The position numbers were made by a program, and so were the translations under genes. The notes under the pieces were generated by a model, which made no database searches, was not told where the DNA came from, and was given only the letters and a program-made list of their open reading frames with translations. 64,000 nucleotides of DNA from Sideroxydans sp. Lineage in GTDB: Bacteria; Pseudomonadota; Gammaproteobacteria; Burkholderiales; Gallionellaceae. This document shows, piece by piece, positions 10,921-19,222 of the stretch. The DNA is taken from NCBI GenBank assembly GCA_027310725.1, contig DAIDAG010000028.1:16057-80056 (forward strand), read 5' to 3'. How positions within the stretch are numbered: position 1 is the stretch's first letter; each line of letters starts with the position of its first letter.

Positions 10921-11106
10921 ATGCCTTATGTCAATATACGTATCGCGGGGATTCTCAGCCGCGAACAAAAAGCCAGAATCGCCGAAGAGATCACCGATAC
11001 CCTGGAACGCATCGCGCACAAGCCCAAGTCTTACACTTACATCGCGTTCGATGAGCTACCGGACGAGAACTGGGCGATCGCCGGCAAGCTCCTGGACGAG
11101 GAGTGA
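10921..11106 (+). CDS. 4-oxalocrotonate tautomerase family protein
   Basis: A small protein (61 residues) starting M-P-Y-V-N-I-R. After Met removal, Pro1 would be the catalytic base of the tautomerase superfamily. The length (about 60) and pattern (PYVNI, SREQKARIAEEITDTL, NWAIAG) fit 4-OT-like enzymes. The start at 10921 follows GAAAGGAAGCTGCC, a good ribosome binding site. The substrate is unknown. A second family member lies at 18975-19178. Confident of family, not of reaction. Confidence 0.85.
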   Translation: MPYVNIRIAGILSREQKARIAEEITDTLERIAHKPKSYTYIAFDELPDENWAIAGKLLDEE

Positions 11107-11179
11107 CGGTGTACGAGGCCGTTCCTGCGCCTGCGGCGTTGCCCTCCGTGCCGCAACCGTTACCCGCATGGATTTGAAA

Positions 11180-11185
11180 TATAAT
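11180..11185 (+). promoter_or_regulatory. Candidate -10 element for argA
   Basis: A perfect TATAAT lies 56 bases upstream of the argA ATG. The -35 region at 17 bases is poor (CCGTTA), so activation or a weak promoter is possible. An AAGGAG lies about 13 bases before the ATG, further than usual. Confidence 0.4.
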
Positions 11186-11240
11186 CCCCCTGCTTAAATT
11201 TTGTGCTTCTTCACCGACTTTAAGGAGTTAACCGATCTCT

Positions 11241-12572
11241 ATGTCCACCGCCCCCGCCAGTTCTCCCCCCGATTTCGTCGCATGGTTCCGTTCTGTTGCG
11301 CCTTATGTCAATGCGTTTCGAGGCAAGACGTTTGTCATCGCGTTCGGCGGTGAAGTGGTGGCGGATGGCAAGTTCGTCGAATTGACCCATGATTTCAATC
11401 TGCTGGCAGCGCTGGGCATACGGCTGGTGCTGGTGCATGGCGCTAGGCCTCAGATCGAGCAGAGGCTGGCTCAGAACAACATCGAAGGCAGTTATCACCA
11501 CGGCATCCGTCTCACCGATGCCGAGACCATGCAGTGCGTGAAGGAGGCGGTTGGCCGTGTCCGCGTGGAGATCGAGGCGCTGCTGTCGCTGGGTCTGGCA
11601 AACTCACCCATGGCCAACGCCGACATCCGCGTTGCCGGCGGCAACTTCATCACGGCCCAGCCCATCGGCGTGATCAACGGCGTGGACCTGATGCACACCG
11701 GCTGCGTGCGCAAAGTTGACGTCGCGGCGCTGAAGGACCGCATGGAATTCGGCGAGGTCGTATTGCTTTCGCCTCTGGGCTATTCGCCCACGGGAGAGGT
11801 CTTCAACCTGACGCTGGAAGACGTCGCCACCGCCACCGCCATCGCCCTCGACGCGGACAAGCTGATCTTCCTGACCGACACCGACGGCGTGCACGACAAG
11901 GAGGGCTCGCTGCTGAAAGAGCTGACCATCGCCGAAGCCACCAAAATCCTGTCGGGAAAACGCAGGCTTCCGGACGACGTCGGCCTGTTCCTGCCCTGTG
12001 CCGTGCGTGCCTGCGAAGCGGGGGTGGCAAGGACGCATCTCGTCAGCCGCCACACGGATGGTGCGCTGCTGCAGGAGTTGTTCAGCGACGAAGGCATAGG
12101 CACGATGGTGGTGGAAAGCACGCTGAACACCCTGCGCGATGCGACCATCAAGGACGTCGGCGGCATTCTGCAGTTGTTGCAGCCACTGGAAGCGGAAGGC
12201 ATTCTGGTGAGACGGTCGCGCGAATTGCTGGAGCGCGAGATCAGTCGTTTCGTGGTGCTGGAACACGGCCATCGCATCATCGGTTGCGCGGCACTTTATC
12301 CTTTTGCAGACGAAAAGGCGGGTGAGCTCGCCTGCCTTGCGGTGCAGCCTGCCGCCCGCGATCACGGCTACGGTGACGTCCTGCTCAAGCATATCGCCGC
12401 ACGGGCAAAATCGATGCGGTTGCAGAAGCTGTTCGTGCTGACCACACGCACGGCGCACTGGTTCGTCGAGCGGGGCTTCAAGGAAGTCGATGTTGAGCAG
12501 CTCCCGGCACAGAAAAAGACCCTCTACAACTACCAGCGGCGCTCCAAGGTTTTCGTGCTTGCCTTGCGGTAA
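11241..12572 (+). CDS. argA: Amino-acid N-acetyltransferase (N-acetylglutamate synthase)
   Basis: Catalyses acetyl-CoA + glutamate to N-acetylglutamate, the first step of arginine synthesis. The protein (443 residues) has the classical two parts: an amino-acid-kinase fold (about 1-290; FVIAFGGEVVADG, LVLVHGARPQIEQRL, LIFLTDTDGV) and a C-terminal GNAT domain (about 300-443; ISRFVVLEHGHRIIGCAALYP, LACLAVQPAARDHGYG, the acetyl-CoA site). Size matches E. coli ArgA (443). The kinase-like domain normally carries the arginine feedback site. It is a monocistronic-looking gene with its own promoter region. Confidence 0.95.
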   Translation: MSTAPASSPPDFVAWFRSVAPYVNAFRGKTFVIAFGGEVVADGKFVELTHDFNLLAALGIRLVLVHGARPQIEQRLAQNNIEGSYHHGIRLTDAETMQCVKEAVGRVRVEIEALLSLGLANSPMANADIRVAGGNFITAQPIGVINGVDLMHTGCVRKVDVAALKDRMEFGEVVLLSPLGYSPTGEVFNLTLEDVATATAIALDADKLIFLTDTDGVHDKEGSLLKELTIAEATKILSGKRRLPDDVGLFLPCAVRACEAGVARTHLVSRHTDGALLQELFSDEGIGTMVVESTLNTLRDATIKDVGGILQLLQPLEAEGILVRRSRELLEREISRFVVLEHGHRIIGCAALYPFADEKAGELACLAVQPAARDHGYGDVLLKHIAARAKSMRLQKLFVLTTRTAHWFVERGFKEVDVEQLPAQKKTLYNYQRRSKVFVLALR

Positions 12573-12720
12573 GAGGTGTTTCGGAAGAACTCCCCGCTCA
12601 GGTGTCCGGACCGGCGTCCACCGCAGGCCGGATGCTTTCAAGGTTCATTGGCGCTGGATTTAGGCGCGCATTCACGGTAATGTCACACTCCTCAAGCATA
12701 ATCTCGGAGTGAACCCCATC

Positions 12721-12993
12721 ATGGCAAGAACAGTACAGTGTGTAAAACTCGGGCGCGAAGCGGAAGGACTGGATCGCCCTCCCTATCCCGGCGCACTCGG
12801 CCAGCGCATCTTTGAAAGCGTGTCCAAGGAAGCCTGGCAAGGCTGGATCAAGTTCCAAACCATGCTGGTGAATGAAAATCGCCTCAACCTCGCCGATGCC
12901 AAGGCGCGTAAATACCTTGCCGAGCAAATGGAGAATTATTTCTTCGGTGCCGGTACCCAGATGCCTACAGGATACGTTCCGCCGAAAAACTGA
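12721..12993 (+). CDS. yggX: Probable Fe(2+)-trafficking protein YggX
   Basis: A cytoplasmic protein (90 residues) starting [18 protein letters not shown], the family's diagnostic N-terminus with its conserved Cys, followed by [35 protein letters not shown] and the C-terminal EQMENYFFG. The family protects Fe-S clusters and is implicated in iron supply. The ATG at 12721 has GGAG 11 bases upstream; a GTG at 12709 is in frame but less likely. Length matches (about 90). Confidence 0.93.
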   Translation: MARTVQCVKLGREAEGLDRPPYPGALGQRIFESVSKEAWQGWIKFQTMLVNENRLNLADAKARKYLAEQMENYFFGAGTQMPTGYVPPKN

Positions 12994-13030
12994 ATCACCG
13001 CAGACTCGCAGGACGCTGACATCCCCGCTC

Positions 13031-15121
13031 ATGGCAAAAACCTTTCCGCCGCAAAACTTCCTGAACCGCGAACTCGGCTTGCTCGAATTCAACCGTCGCG
13101 TCCTGGCGCAGGCGGAAGACGCATCGGTTCCCCTGCTGGAGCGGCTGAAATACCTTTGCATCGTCAGCAGCAATCTGGATGAGTTCTTCGAGATCCGCGT
13201 TGCCGGCTTGAGGGAACAGGCCAAGCTGGGCGGCCTCGCGGCCGGGCCGGACGGTCTGGAGGCCACGCAGATCCTCAAGCGCCTGTACGCGCCTACGCAC
13301 CAGCTCATCGCCCGGCAATACCAGTTGTTCAATGAAGAACTCGTTCCTGCCCTGGCGCAACAGGGCATCAAGTTCCTGCGCCGCACGCACTGGAATGAAG
13401 CGCAAAAGGCCTGGGTCAAGGATTTCTTCCTGCGTGAGGTGATGCCGGTATTGACGCCCATCGGTCTCGACCCGGCTCATCCTTTCCCGCGCGTCCTCAA
13501 CAAGAGCCTGAACTTTACCGTCGAGCTGCAGGGCAAGGACGCTTTCGGGCGCAACTCGGCCAGGGCCATCGTGCAGGCACCGCGCGTGTTGCCGCGCGCC
13601 ATCCTGATCCCGCCCGAGGTCTCGGGATGTCCTTACGGCTTCGTGTTCCTATCTTCCATCTTGCATGCACATGTCGGTGAACTGTTTGCCGGCATGGAAG
13701 TGCTGGGCTGTTACCAGTTCCGCGTAACGCGCAACAGCGACCTGTTCGTGGACGAGGAAGAAGTGAAGAACCTGCGCATCAGCCTGCAGGGCGAATTGCC
13801 GCAGCGCCACTTCGGCGATGCGGTACGCCTGGAAGTCGCCGACAATTGTCCGCCTGCCATGTCGGAATTCCTGCTGCAGCAGTTCGAACTGAAGCCGGAA
13901 GATCTCTTCAGGGTCAAAGGCCCGGTGAATCTGGTGCGCCTGATGCGCATCCCGGACCAGGTCGCGCGCGACGATCTCAAGTTCCCCCCCTTTGCTCCCG
14001 GCATGCCCGCCTTGCTGCAAAAGAAAGGCGCGGACATGTTCAAGGTGCTGCGCAAAAACGATGTGCTGCTGCACCACCCCTACCAATCCTTCAAACCGGT
14101 GATCGATTTCATCCAGCAAGCTGCCGTAGATCCCGGCGTGGTCGCCATCAAACAGACGGTATACCGCACCGGGGTCGACTCGGAGCTGATGGAAGCACTC
14201 ATCACTGCCGCCCGTAACGGCAAGGAAGTCACCGTGGTAGTGGAACTGCTGGCGCGTTTCGATGAAGAAGCCAATATCAATTGGGCCAGCCGACTGGAAG
14301 AGGTCGGCGCACATGTGGTGTACGGCGTGGTGGGACACAAGACGCACGCCAAGATGCTGATGGTCGTGCGGCGCGAGGACAACAAATTGCGCCGTTATGT
14401 GCATCTGGGTACCGGCAACTATCATCCGCGTACCGCGAAACTTTACACCGACTTTGGCTTGTTCACGAGCAACGAAGAGATGTGTGCAGACGTGAACCAG
14501 GTTTTCATGCAGCTCACCGGCCTCGGCAAGGCGAGCAAGCTGCGCCATTTGTGGCAATCTCCGTTCACCCTGCATACGAATGTGCTGGCAGCCATCCGCA
14601 ACGAAACCAAGCTCGCCAAAGAAGGCAGGCGCGGACATGTCATTGCCAAGATGAACTCGTTGCTGGAGCCTGAGATCATCACCGCGCTGTACGAGGCATC
14701 GCAAGCGGGGGTCAAGATCGAACTGATCGTGCGCGGGGTCTGCGCCCTGCGCCCCGGCGTCGCAGGCCTGTCCGAGAACATTCGCGTGCTCTCCATCATC
14801 GGACGTTTCCTCGAGCACACCCGCATTTTCTACTTCCGCAACGATCTGGCGCACGATGTCTATCTGGCCAGCGCGGACTGGATGGACCGCAACTTCTTCC
14901 GCCGCATCGAGGTCTGTTTTCCCGTGCTCGATGAAAAGCTGAAGAAGCGTGTATTGGACGAAGGTTTAAAGAGCTATCTGAAGGATAATTGCCAAGCCTG
15001 GGAAATGGACTGCAATGGCTTCTGGCATCGCAAATTGCCGACGCGCGGCGCCACAAACTGCGCGCAAGCCGCCTTGCTTCAGGAGCTGGCACAGCCGTTT
15101 GCGGCGGCAGATACAGATTAG
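13031..15121 (+). CDS. ppk1: Polyphosphate kinase 1
   Basis: Reversibly polymerises the gamma-phosphate of ATP into polyphosphate. Length is 696 residues, usual for PPK1. The N-terminal domain shows FLNRELGLLEFNRRVL and SSNLDEFFEIRVAGL. The catalytic C1/C2 domains show RFDEEANINWA, GHKTHAKMLMVVRRE with the candidate autophosphorylated His, and VHLGTGNYH with the second conserved His, then ASADWMDRNFFRRIE. The start at 13031 is set by MAKTFPPQNFLNREL; an open frame upstream overlaps yggX and is not conserved. The 3' end overlaps the convergent gene by 4 bases. A two-domain PPK2 gene and sixA lie close by. Confidence 0.95.
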   Translation: MAKTFPPQNFLNRELGLLEFNRRVLAQAEDASVPLLERLKYLCIVSSNLDEFFEIRVAGLREQAKLGGLAAGPDGLEATQILKRLYAPTHQLIARQYQLFNEELVPALAQQGIKFLRRTHWNEAQKAWVKDFFLREVMPVLTPIGLDPAHPFPRVLNKSLNFTVELQGKDAFGRNSARAIVQAPRVLPRAILIPPEVSGCPYGFVFLSSILHAHVGELFAGMEVLGCYQFRVTRNSDLFVDEEEVKNLRISLQGELPQRHFGDAVRLEVADNCPPAMSEFLLQQFELKPEDLFRVKGPVNLVRLMRIPDQVARDDLKFPPFAPGMPALLQKKGADMFKVLRKNDVLLHHPYQSFKPVIDFIQQAAVDPGVVAIKQTVYRTGVDSELMEALITAARNGKEVTVVVELLARFDEEANINWASRLEEVGAHVVYGVVGHKTHAKMLMVVRREDNKLRRYVHLGTGNYHPRTAKLYTDFGLFTSNEEMCADVNQVFMQLTGLGKASKLRHLWQSPFTLHTNVLAAIRNETKLAKEGRRGHVIAKMNSLLEPEIITALYEASQAGVKIELIVRGVCALRPGVAGLSENIRVLSIIGRFLEHTRIFYFRNDLAHDVYLASADWMDRNFFRRIEVCFPVLDEKLKKRVLDEGLKSYLKDNCQAWEMDCNGFWHRKLPTRGATNCAQAALLQELAQPFAAADTD

Positions 15122-15456
15122 TCCTTCTTTGGGCGTCCGGTTTTGATCTTCTCAAGACTGGTGATCGCGCGCTTCAATTGGGCAGCGTTCAATTTGGAGA
15201 AAGCCTGCAGGCTGGCGCGCAACAGTTCGCTTTTCTTTACATGCAGTCCGGCCTTGAGCGCTTTTTGCTTGAGCGCTGCAATCAAGTCGTAATCTGTTTG
15301 CGGCATTGTAAAACTGTCGCGCACGACCTTGACCTTGGCGTCCGCCTTCTTTTTCTGTTTTTTTTCCGGCTTGGCTACCGCCGCCTTCGCCGAAACAGGC
15401 TTGCGTACAACAGGGGATTTTCTGACAGCTGGTTTGCGCGGGGCAGTATTGCTCAT
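15118..15456 (-). CDS. Lysine/alanine-rich basic protein with a ribbon-helix-helix-like C-terminal half (function unknown)
   Basis: A protein of 112 residues in two parts. Residues 1-46 are an AKP-rich, histone-H1-like tail (SAKAAVAKPEKKQKKKADAK). Residues about 47-95 follow a strand-helix-helix pattern (RDSFTMPQTDYDLIAALKQ, then LHVKKSELLRASLQAFSKL) resembling ribbon-helix-helix DNA-binding domains. The end is also basic (KTGRPKKD). It is convergent with ppk1 (4-base overlap) and divergent from sixA across an 83-base gap that holds a 13-base palindrome. It could be a small DNA-binding regulator, a nucleoid protein or a polyphosphate-binding protein. These are inferences; the open frame, basic bias and position are what is seen. 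Confidence 0.7.
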   Translation of the reverse strand: MSNTAPRKPAVRKSPVVRKPVSAKAAVAKPEKKQKKKADAKVKVVRDSFTMPQTDYDLIAALKQKALKAGLHVKKSELLRASLQAFSKLNAAQLKRAITSLEKIKTGRPKKD

Positions 15457-15491
15457 GTCGAACTCCTTGGTTTGAGTGTAGCCTGAACAGT

Positions 15492-15504
15492 ATATACGGT
15501 ATAT
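15492..15504. promoter_or_regulatory. 13-base palindrome ATATAC-G-GTATAT between divergent genes
   Basis: A perfect inverted repeat with a one-base centre lies in the 83-base gap between the basic protein (start 15456) and sixA (start 15540). It overlaps possible -10 elements in both directions (TATATT on plus, TATACT on minus), so a bound protein could block both promoters. It may be an operator; the ribbon-helix-helix-like neighbour is a candidate ligand. Inference only. Confidence 0.4.
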
Positions 15505-15539
15505 TCTGGCGGCCGATAGTGTAATAAACGGGGAAATCG

Positions 15540-15992
15540 ATGGAGCTCATACTTTGGCGACATGCCGAAGCAGTCGAAGGGCAACCTGATCTTGGCCGCG
15601 CGCTCACTGAAAAAGGGAGGCGGCAAGCAGAACACATGGCGAATTTCCTTTCGGGGCGCTTGCCGCAGGATACCCGCATCCTGGTCAGTCCCGCGTTGCG
15701 CGCGCAACAAACTGCCGGCGCACTCACACCGCATTTCATCACTGCCCCCAACATCGGGGTACACGCCACCCCGCAGACTGCCATTGCTGCCGCCGGCTGG
15801 CCGATGGCAGGCGGCGCAGTCCTGCTGGTCGGTCACCAACCGTGGATGGGCGAACTAGCCTCGTTCCTGATGACGGGACATGCGGATTTCTGGAGTATCA
15901 AAAAGGGTGCTATCTGGTGGTTCAGCCGACGCGAACGCGAGGGGGATTTCCAGACTGTGCTGCGTCTCGTCATCGCGCCGGATCAGCTGTAA
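15540..15992 (+). CDS. sixA: Phosphohistidine phosphatase SixA
   Basis: A histidine phosphatase of 150 residues. The N-terminal RHG-type motif is LWRHAEA with catalytic His8; the second catalytic His is H99 in LLVGHQPWMGELA. Further family motifs are LTEKGRRQA and VSPALRAQQTA. SixA removes phosphate from phosphohistidine, known for E. coli ArcB Hpt and the nitrogen PTS. Short size fits SixA rather than larger phosphoglycerate mutases. The gene ends 17 bases before the PPK2 gene, so the two are probably co-transcribed. Confidence 0.88.
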   Translation: MELILWRHAEAVEGQPDLGRALTEKGRRQAEHMANFLSGRLPQDTRILVSPALRAQQTAGALTPHFITAPNIGVHATPQTAIAAAGWPMAGGAVLLVGHQPWMGELASFLMTGHADFWSIKKGAIWWFSRREREGDFQTVLRLVIAPDQL

Positions 15993-16009
15993 TTGAGCAA
16001 GGGGAATTC

Positions 16010-17500
16010 ATGTTTGAATCTGCCGAACTCGGACACAAGATAGACAAGGCAACCTACGACAAGGAAGTGCCGCAGCTGCGCGAGGCACTGCTGGATGCCC
16101 AATTCGATCTGGCGGAAAAAGCGGGATTCCCGGTCATCATCCTGGTGGGCGGCGTCGACGGCGCGGGGCGCGGGGAAACCGTGAACCTGCTCAACGAATG
16201 GATGGACCCGCGTTTCATCCAGACCCACGGCATGGGCGATCCCTCCGACGAGGAAATGGAACGTCCCATGATGTGGCGCTTCTGGCGCGCACTCCCGCCC
16301 AAGGGAAAGATCGGCTTGTTCCTGGGATCCTGGTATACCTGGCCGATCCTGAATCGCGTGATGGGTTTGACCAAACCCGCCGAGCTCGACCAGAGTCTCG
16401 AGCGCGCGAAGCGCCTTGAGAAGATGTTGACGGACGAGGGGGCGCTGATCATCAAATTCTGGCTGCATTTGTCCAAGGAAATGCAGGAAAAACGCCTCAA
16501 GATGCTGGAGGGCAATCCCAAGACCCGTTGGCGCGTGAACAAGCGCGATTGGGAACATTACAAACGCTACGACAAATTCCTGACCGTCAACGAAAGCGTC
16601 ATCCGGCACACCAGCACGGCTGAGGCGCCGTGGATCATCATCGAAGGATCGGACGCGCGCTTTCGCAGCCTGACCGTTGGGAAAGTCGTGCTCGAAGCCT
16701 TGCGCAAACGCCTGACTGAAACGGACAAAAAAAAGGAGCCGAATGTTCGCGCTGCGCCGTTGCTACCCTCGATCGACAAATTGAACATTCTGGAGACGCT
16801 CGATCTCACGCAAAAGCTGGAAAAGAAAAAGTTCGATAAGGAACTGGAAAAATATCAGGGCAAACTGGCCCAGCTGACTCTCGATCCGCGGTTCAAGGAC
16901 ATCACCGTGGTGGCGGTCTTCGAGGGCAACGACGCGGCGGGCAAAGGCGGCGCCATCCGCCGTATCACCAGTGCGGTCGATGCACGCCAGTACCAGGTCG
17001 TTCCAATCGCCGCACCGACCGAAGAGGAACGCGCACAGCCTTATCTGTGGCGTTTCTGGCGTCACATACCGCGCAAGGGACGGATCACGATCTTTGACCG
17101 TTCCTGGTATGGACGCGTGCTGGTCGAACGTGTGGAGAGATATTGCTCGGAATTCGACTGGATGCGCGCGTACCACGAGATCAACGATTTCGAGGCGCAA
17201 CTTGCACGCCACCAGACCGTCGTCGTCAAATTCTGGCTGACCATCAGCAAGGAAGAACAACTGCGCCGCTTCAAGGAACGCGAAAAGATCGGCTTCAAGC
17301 GCTTCAAGATCACCGACGAGGATTGGCGCAACCGCGACAAGTGGGACGCTTACGAGCAGGCCATCGGCGACATGGTGGACCGTACCAGCACCGAAGCCGC
17401 GCCCTGGACGCTGGTCGAAGCCAACGACAAGAACTTCGCCCGCATCAAGGTCCTGAAGACGCTATGCCAGCGCATCGAAGCGGCGATGAAGAAAAAATAA
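16010..17500 (+). CDS. pap: Polyphosphate:AMP phosphotransferase (two-domain PPK2)
   Basis: Transfers phosphate from polyphosphate to AMP, giving ADP. The 496-residue protein has two PPK2 domains. The N-terminal copy has a changed Walker A (GGVDGAGRGE at about 47-56, Arg for Lys) and GSWYTWP instead of the lid/catalytic DRSWYGR, so it is probably inactive. The C-terminal copy has intact EGNDAAGKGG (about 305-314) and FDRSWYGRVLVERVE. This split is usual for class II PPK2. The start at 16010 has AAGGGG 5-6 bases upstream; an upstream open frame overlaps sixA and is not conserved. With ppk1 it makes a polyphosphate synthesis/use group. Confidence 0.9.
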   Translation: MFESAELGHKIDKATYDKEVPQLREALLDAQFDLAEKAGFPVIILVGGVDGAGRGETVNLLNEWMDPRFIQTHGMGDPSDEEMERPMMWRFWRALPPKGKIGLFLGSWYTWPILNRVMGLTKPAELDQSLERAKRLEKMLTDEGALIIKFWLHLSKEMQEKRLKMLEGNPKTRWRVNKRDWEHYKRYDKFLTVNESVIRHTSTAEAPWIIIEGSDARFRSLTVGKVVLEALRKRLTETDKKKEPNVRAAPLLPSIDKLNILETLDLTQKLEKKKFDKELEKYQGKLAQLTLDPRFKDITVVAVFEGNDAAGKGGAIRRITSAVDARQYQVVPIAAPTEEERAQPYLWRFWRHIPRKGRITIFDRSWYGRVLVERVERYCSEFDWMRAYHEINDFEAQLARHQTVVVKFWLTISKEEQLRRFKEREKIGFKRFKITDEDWRNRDKWDAYEQAIGDMVDRTSTEAAPWTLVEANDKNFARIKVLKTLCQRIEAAMKKK

Positions 17501-17512
17501 TTGCCGCCGCGG

Positions 17513-17981
17513 TCAGTTGCAATGCTCACCCTTTTTGGGGTCGAACAAACGCGAGAATTCAGTAGGGTGCCCCGTCAGCACTTTTACACAATCTCCCATC
17601 TTGTAATGCTTGTAGCTCATCACCTCGACGCGCTCGCCCGTACCCAGCGGCTGCACCGTGTATCGATTCGCGCCATAGGCGACTTGCGGCGGCTCGTCGC
17701 GCCTGTCGCGCCCCCCGCCCAACCCGGTACCCGCGCCCACCATCAGCCCGCCGAACCCGCCTCCTCCCGTACCCATGCCGATACCGAAGCCGATTCCTAC
17801 GCTGCTGTCGCTCGACCGCGGTACTGTCTTTGCCGCCTCCTTGCGTTCTGCATCGGTGAATTCACGTACATCCACAACCGTAGCCAGTTTGACATAGCGC
17901 GTATCTTCTTCCAGCTTGGGCGTGCTCTGGCAGAGCCACCAGCAGCGGCATCAATCCCATGATCAAAGATTTTTTTATCAT
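17513..17981 (-). pseudogene. Glycine-rich lipoprotein gene broken by a frameshift
   Basis: The main open frame (17513-17875 from its first ATG) encodes DVREFTDAERKEAAK, a glycine-rich stretch (GIGFGIGMGTGGGGFGG) and a C-terminal domain ending KGEHCN. Its frame continues upstream through TPKLEEDTRYVKLATVV and reaches LCQS before a stop. In the adjacent frame an ATG at 17981 gives MIKKSLIMGLMPLLVAL, a typical signal peptide. Joining the two frames near 17924-17936 yields a lipoprotein with a lipobox-like end at Cys. A one-base change there would restore it. The break lies at a GCTCTGGCAGAGC hairpin. Real mutation or sequence error cannot be told apart. I do not recognise the family. Confidence 0.6.
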
Positions 17982-18074
17982 CTTCACTCTCTATCCGGTC
18001 AAGTTTCACGGGCAACGAATCTGCCACCGATGAGACTCTGAATAACTGCAGTGTATTCGTCCGGCCCGCAAGTA

Positions 18075-18377
18075 TCAGACCTGCTGCACCAGCACATAGG
18101 GTCTCACCACCACCGCCCAAACGTCGGCATCGGCCTCGAACCAGGCCAGTGCCTGCGCATCGGAAACGCGGGCGACCTGCCCGGCTTCCAGCCACTGCGC
18201 AACTTGCGCTTTGTTGTCTTCCGAGATCTGGAACGCCACCTCGACCAGGTCCAGGTCGTCGCTTACCGCCAGTGCGGCACCGCTGGCAAAGAATCGTTGC
18301 AGTTCCTTCCACGCAATGCGCGCGGTTTCCAGATTCACGCTGGCGCGTTTGAAGTCTTGTTGGTTTAATGCGGTCAT
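18075..18377 (-). CDS. DUF2288 family protein
   Basis: A soluble protein of 100 residues. It shows the family pattern LETARIAWKELQRFFASGAAL, SDDLDLVEVAFQISEDN and ADADVWAVVVRPYVLVQ. No catalytic motif or membrane segment is visible and the function is unknown. It follows the gamma-carbonic-anhydrase gene by 16 bases on the same strand and is probably in its transcript. Confidence 0.8.
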   Translation of the reverse strand: MTALNQQDFKRASVNLETARIAWKELQRFFASGAALAVSDDLDLVEVAFQISEDNKAQVAQWLEAGQVARVSDAQALAWFEADADVWAVVVRPYVLVQQV

Positions 18378-18393
18378 TTCTAAAACTTTCCAG

Positions 18394-18933
18394 TTACGAT
18401 TTCGGTCCCTGCAGGTAATTATTCTTTAGTTTTATGTAATTTTCGGCGGAGTAGCGCAGGTAAGCGATCTCCTCGTTTGTCAGGGCGCGCACTGCCTTGG
18501 CAGGGCGGCCCATGTAGAGCATCCCGCTCTCCAACGTCTTACCGGGCGACACCAGGCTGCCCGCACCGATCATCACGCGATCCGGGATCACGGCATCGTC
18601 CATGACGATGGAGCCCATACCGATCAGACATTCGTTGCCGATGCGGCAACCGTGCAGGATGACCGAATGACCGACCGTCACATAGTCGCCGATGATCAGC
18701 GGCGAGCCCTCCGGCTTGTCCGAAGTCTTGTGCGTCACATGGCACATCGTCAGATCCTGCACATTAGTTCCGCGCCCGAGCACGATACGATTCATGTCAC
18801 CGCGCAACACGGTGTTGCACCAGATGGAGCTGTCGTCGCCGAGTTTCACATCCCCGATGACCTGGCAGGAAGCATGGAGAAATATTCGTTCGCCGAGAAC
18901 GGGCGATATGTCGAGGTAAGAAGATAAGGGCAC
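18394..18933 (-). CDS. Gamma-carbonic anhydrase family protein
   Basis: A left-handed beta-helix protein (179 residues) with hexapeptide repeats (for example IGDVKLGDDSSIW, VLGRGTNVQDL, IGDYVTVGHSVILHGC). The metal-ligand type histidines are seen in MCHVTH and in GHSVILHGC. This is the YrdA/CaiE/PaaY-like branch of the gamma-carbonic anhydrases, forming trimers with metal at the subunit interfaces. The reaction in this branch is often unproven, so true carbonic anhydrase activity is inferred only. Length is normal for the group. Confidence 0.87.
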   Translation of the reverse strand: MPLSSYLDISPVLGERIFLHASCQVIGDVKLGDDSSIWCNTVLRGDMNRIVLGRGTNVQDLTMCHVTHKTSDKPEGSPLIIGDYVTVGHSVILHGCRIGNECLIGMGSIVMDDAVIPDRVMIGAGSLVSPGKTLESGMLYMGRPAKAVRALTNEEIAYLRYSAENYIKLKNNYLQGPKS

Positions 18934-18974
18934 GATATTGTAAGCAGCAGGTTTTGAAGTAAAAGACCGGAACC

Positions 18975-19178
18975 CTACTCCCCCCGAGCTCTTCGGACGG
19001 TTATCGATTCTCCAGCCATACCCCAGTTATCGGTATCAACCTCGTCAATGACTACGACGGTCGTTTTTGGATTCTTTCCGAGCACATCAACCAGAAGTTG
19101 TGTGACTCCCTGAATGAGGCGGGCTTTCTGCTCCGGGGTTGCACCCTCTTTTGTGATTTTGATATTTACGTAAGGCAT
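18975..19178 (-). CDS. 4-oxalocrotonate tautomerase family protein (second copy)
   Basis: A small protein (67 residues) starting M-P-Y-V-N-I-K with the catalytic-type Pro after Met, then TPEQKARLIQGVTQLLVDVLG, KTTVVVIDEVDTDNWGMAGES and a basic C-terminus. AGAGGG precedes the ATG. It is a distant paralogue of 10921-11106: both keep PYVNI and the NWxxAG loop, but the remainder differs. The substrate is not known. Confidence 0.85.
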   Translation of the reverse strand: MPYVNIKITKEGATPEQKARLIQGVTQLLVDVLGKNPKTTVVVIDEVDTDNWGMAGESITVRRARGE

Positions 19179-19222
19179 ATTTACCCTCTACCTCTAATAG
19201 ACTATTGAACCGCTATACGACG

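Noticed and set aside
17513..17981. Programmed frameshift in the lipoprotein gene
   Set aside because: No slippery heptamer is seen at the switch, and a plain mutation or sequence error at the hairpin explains it better.
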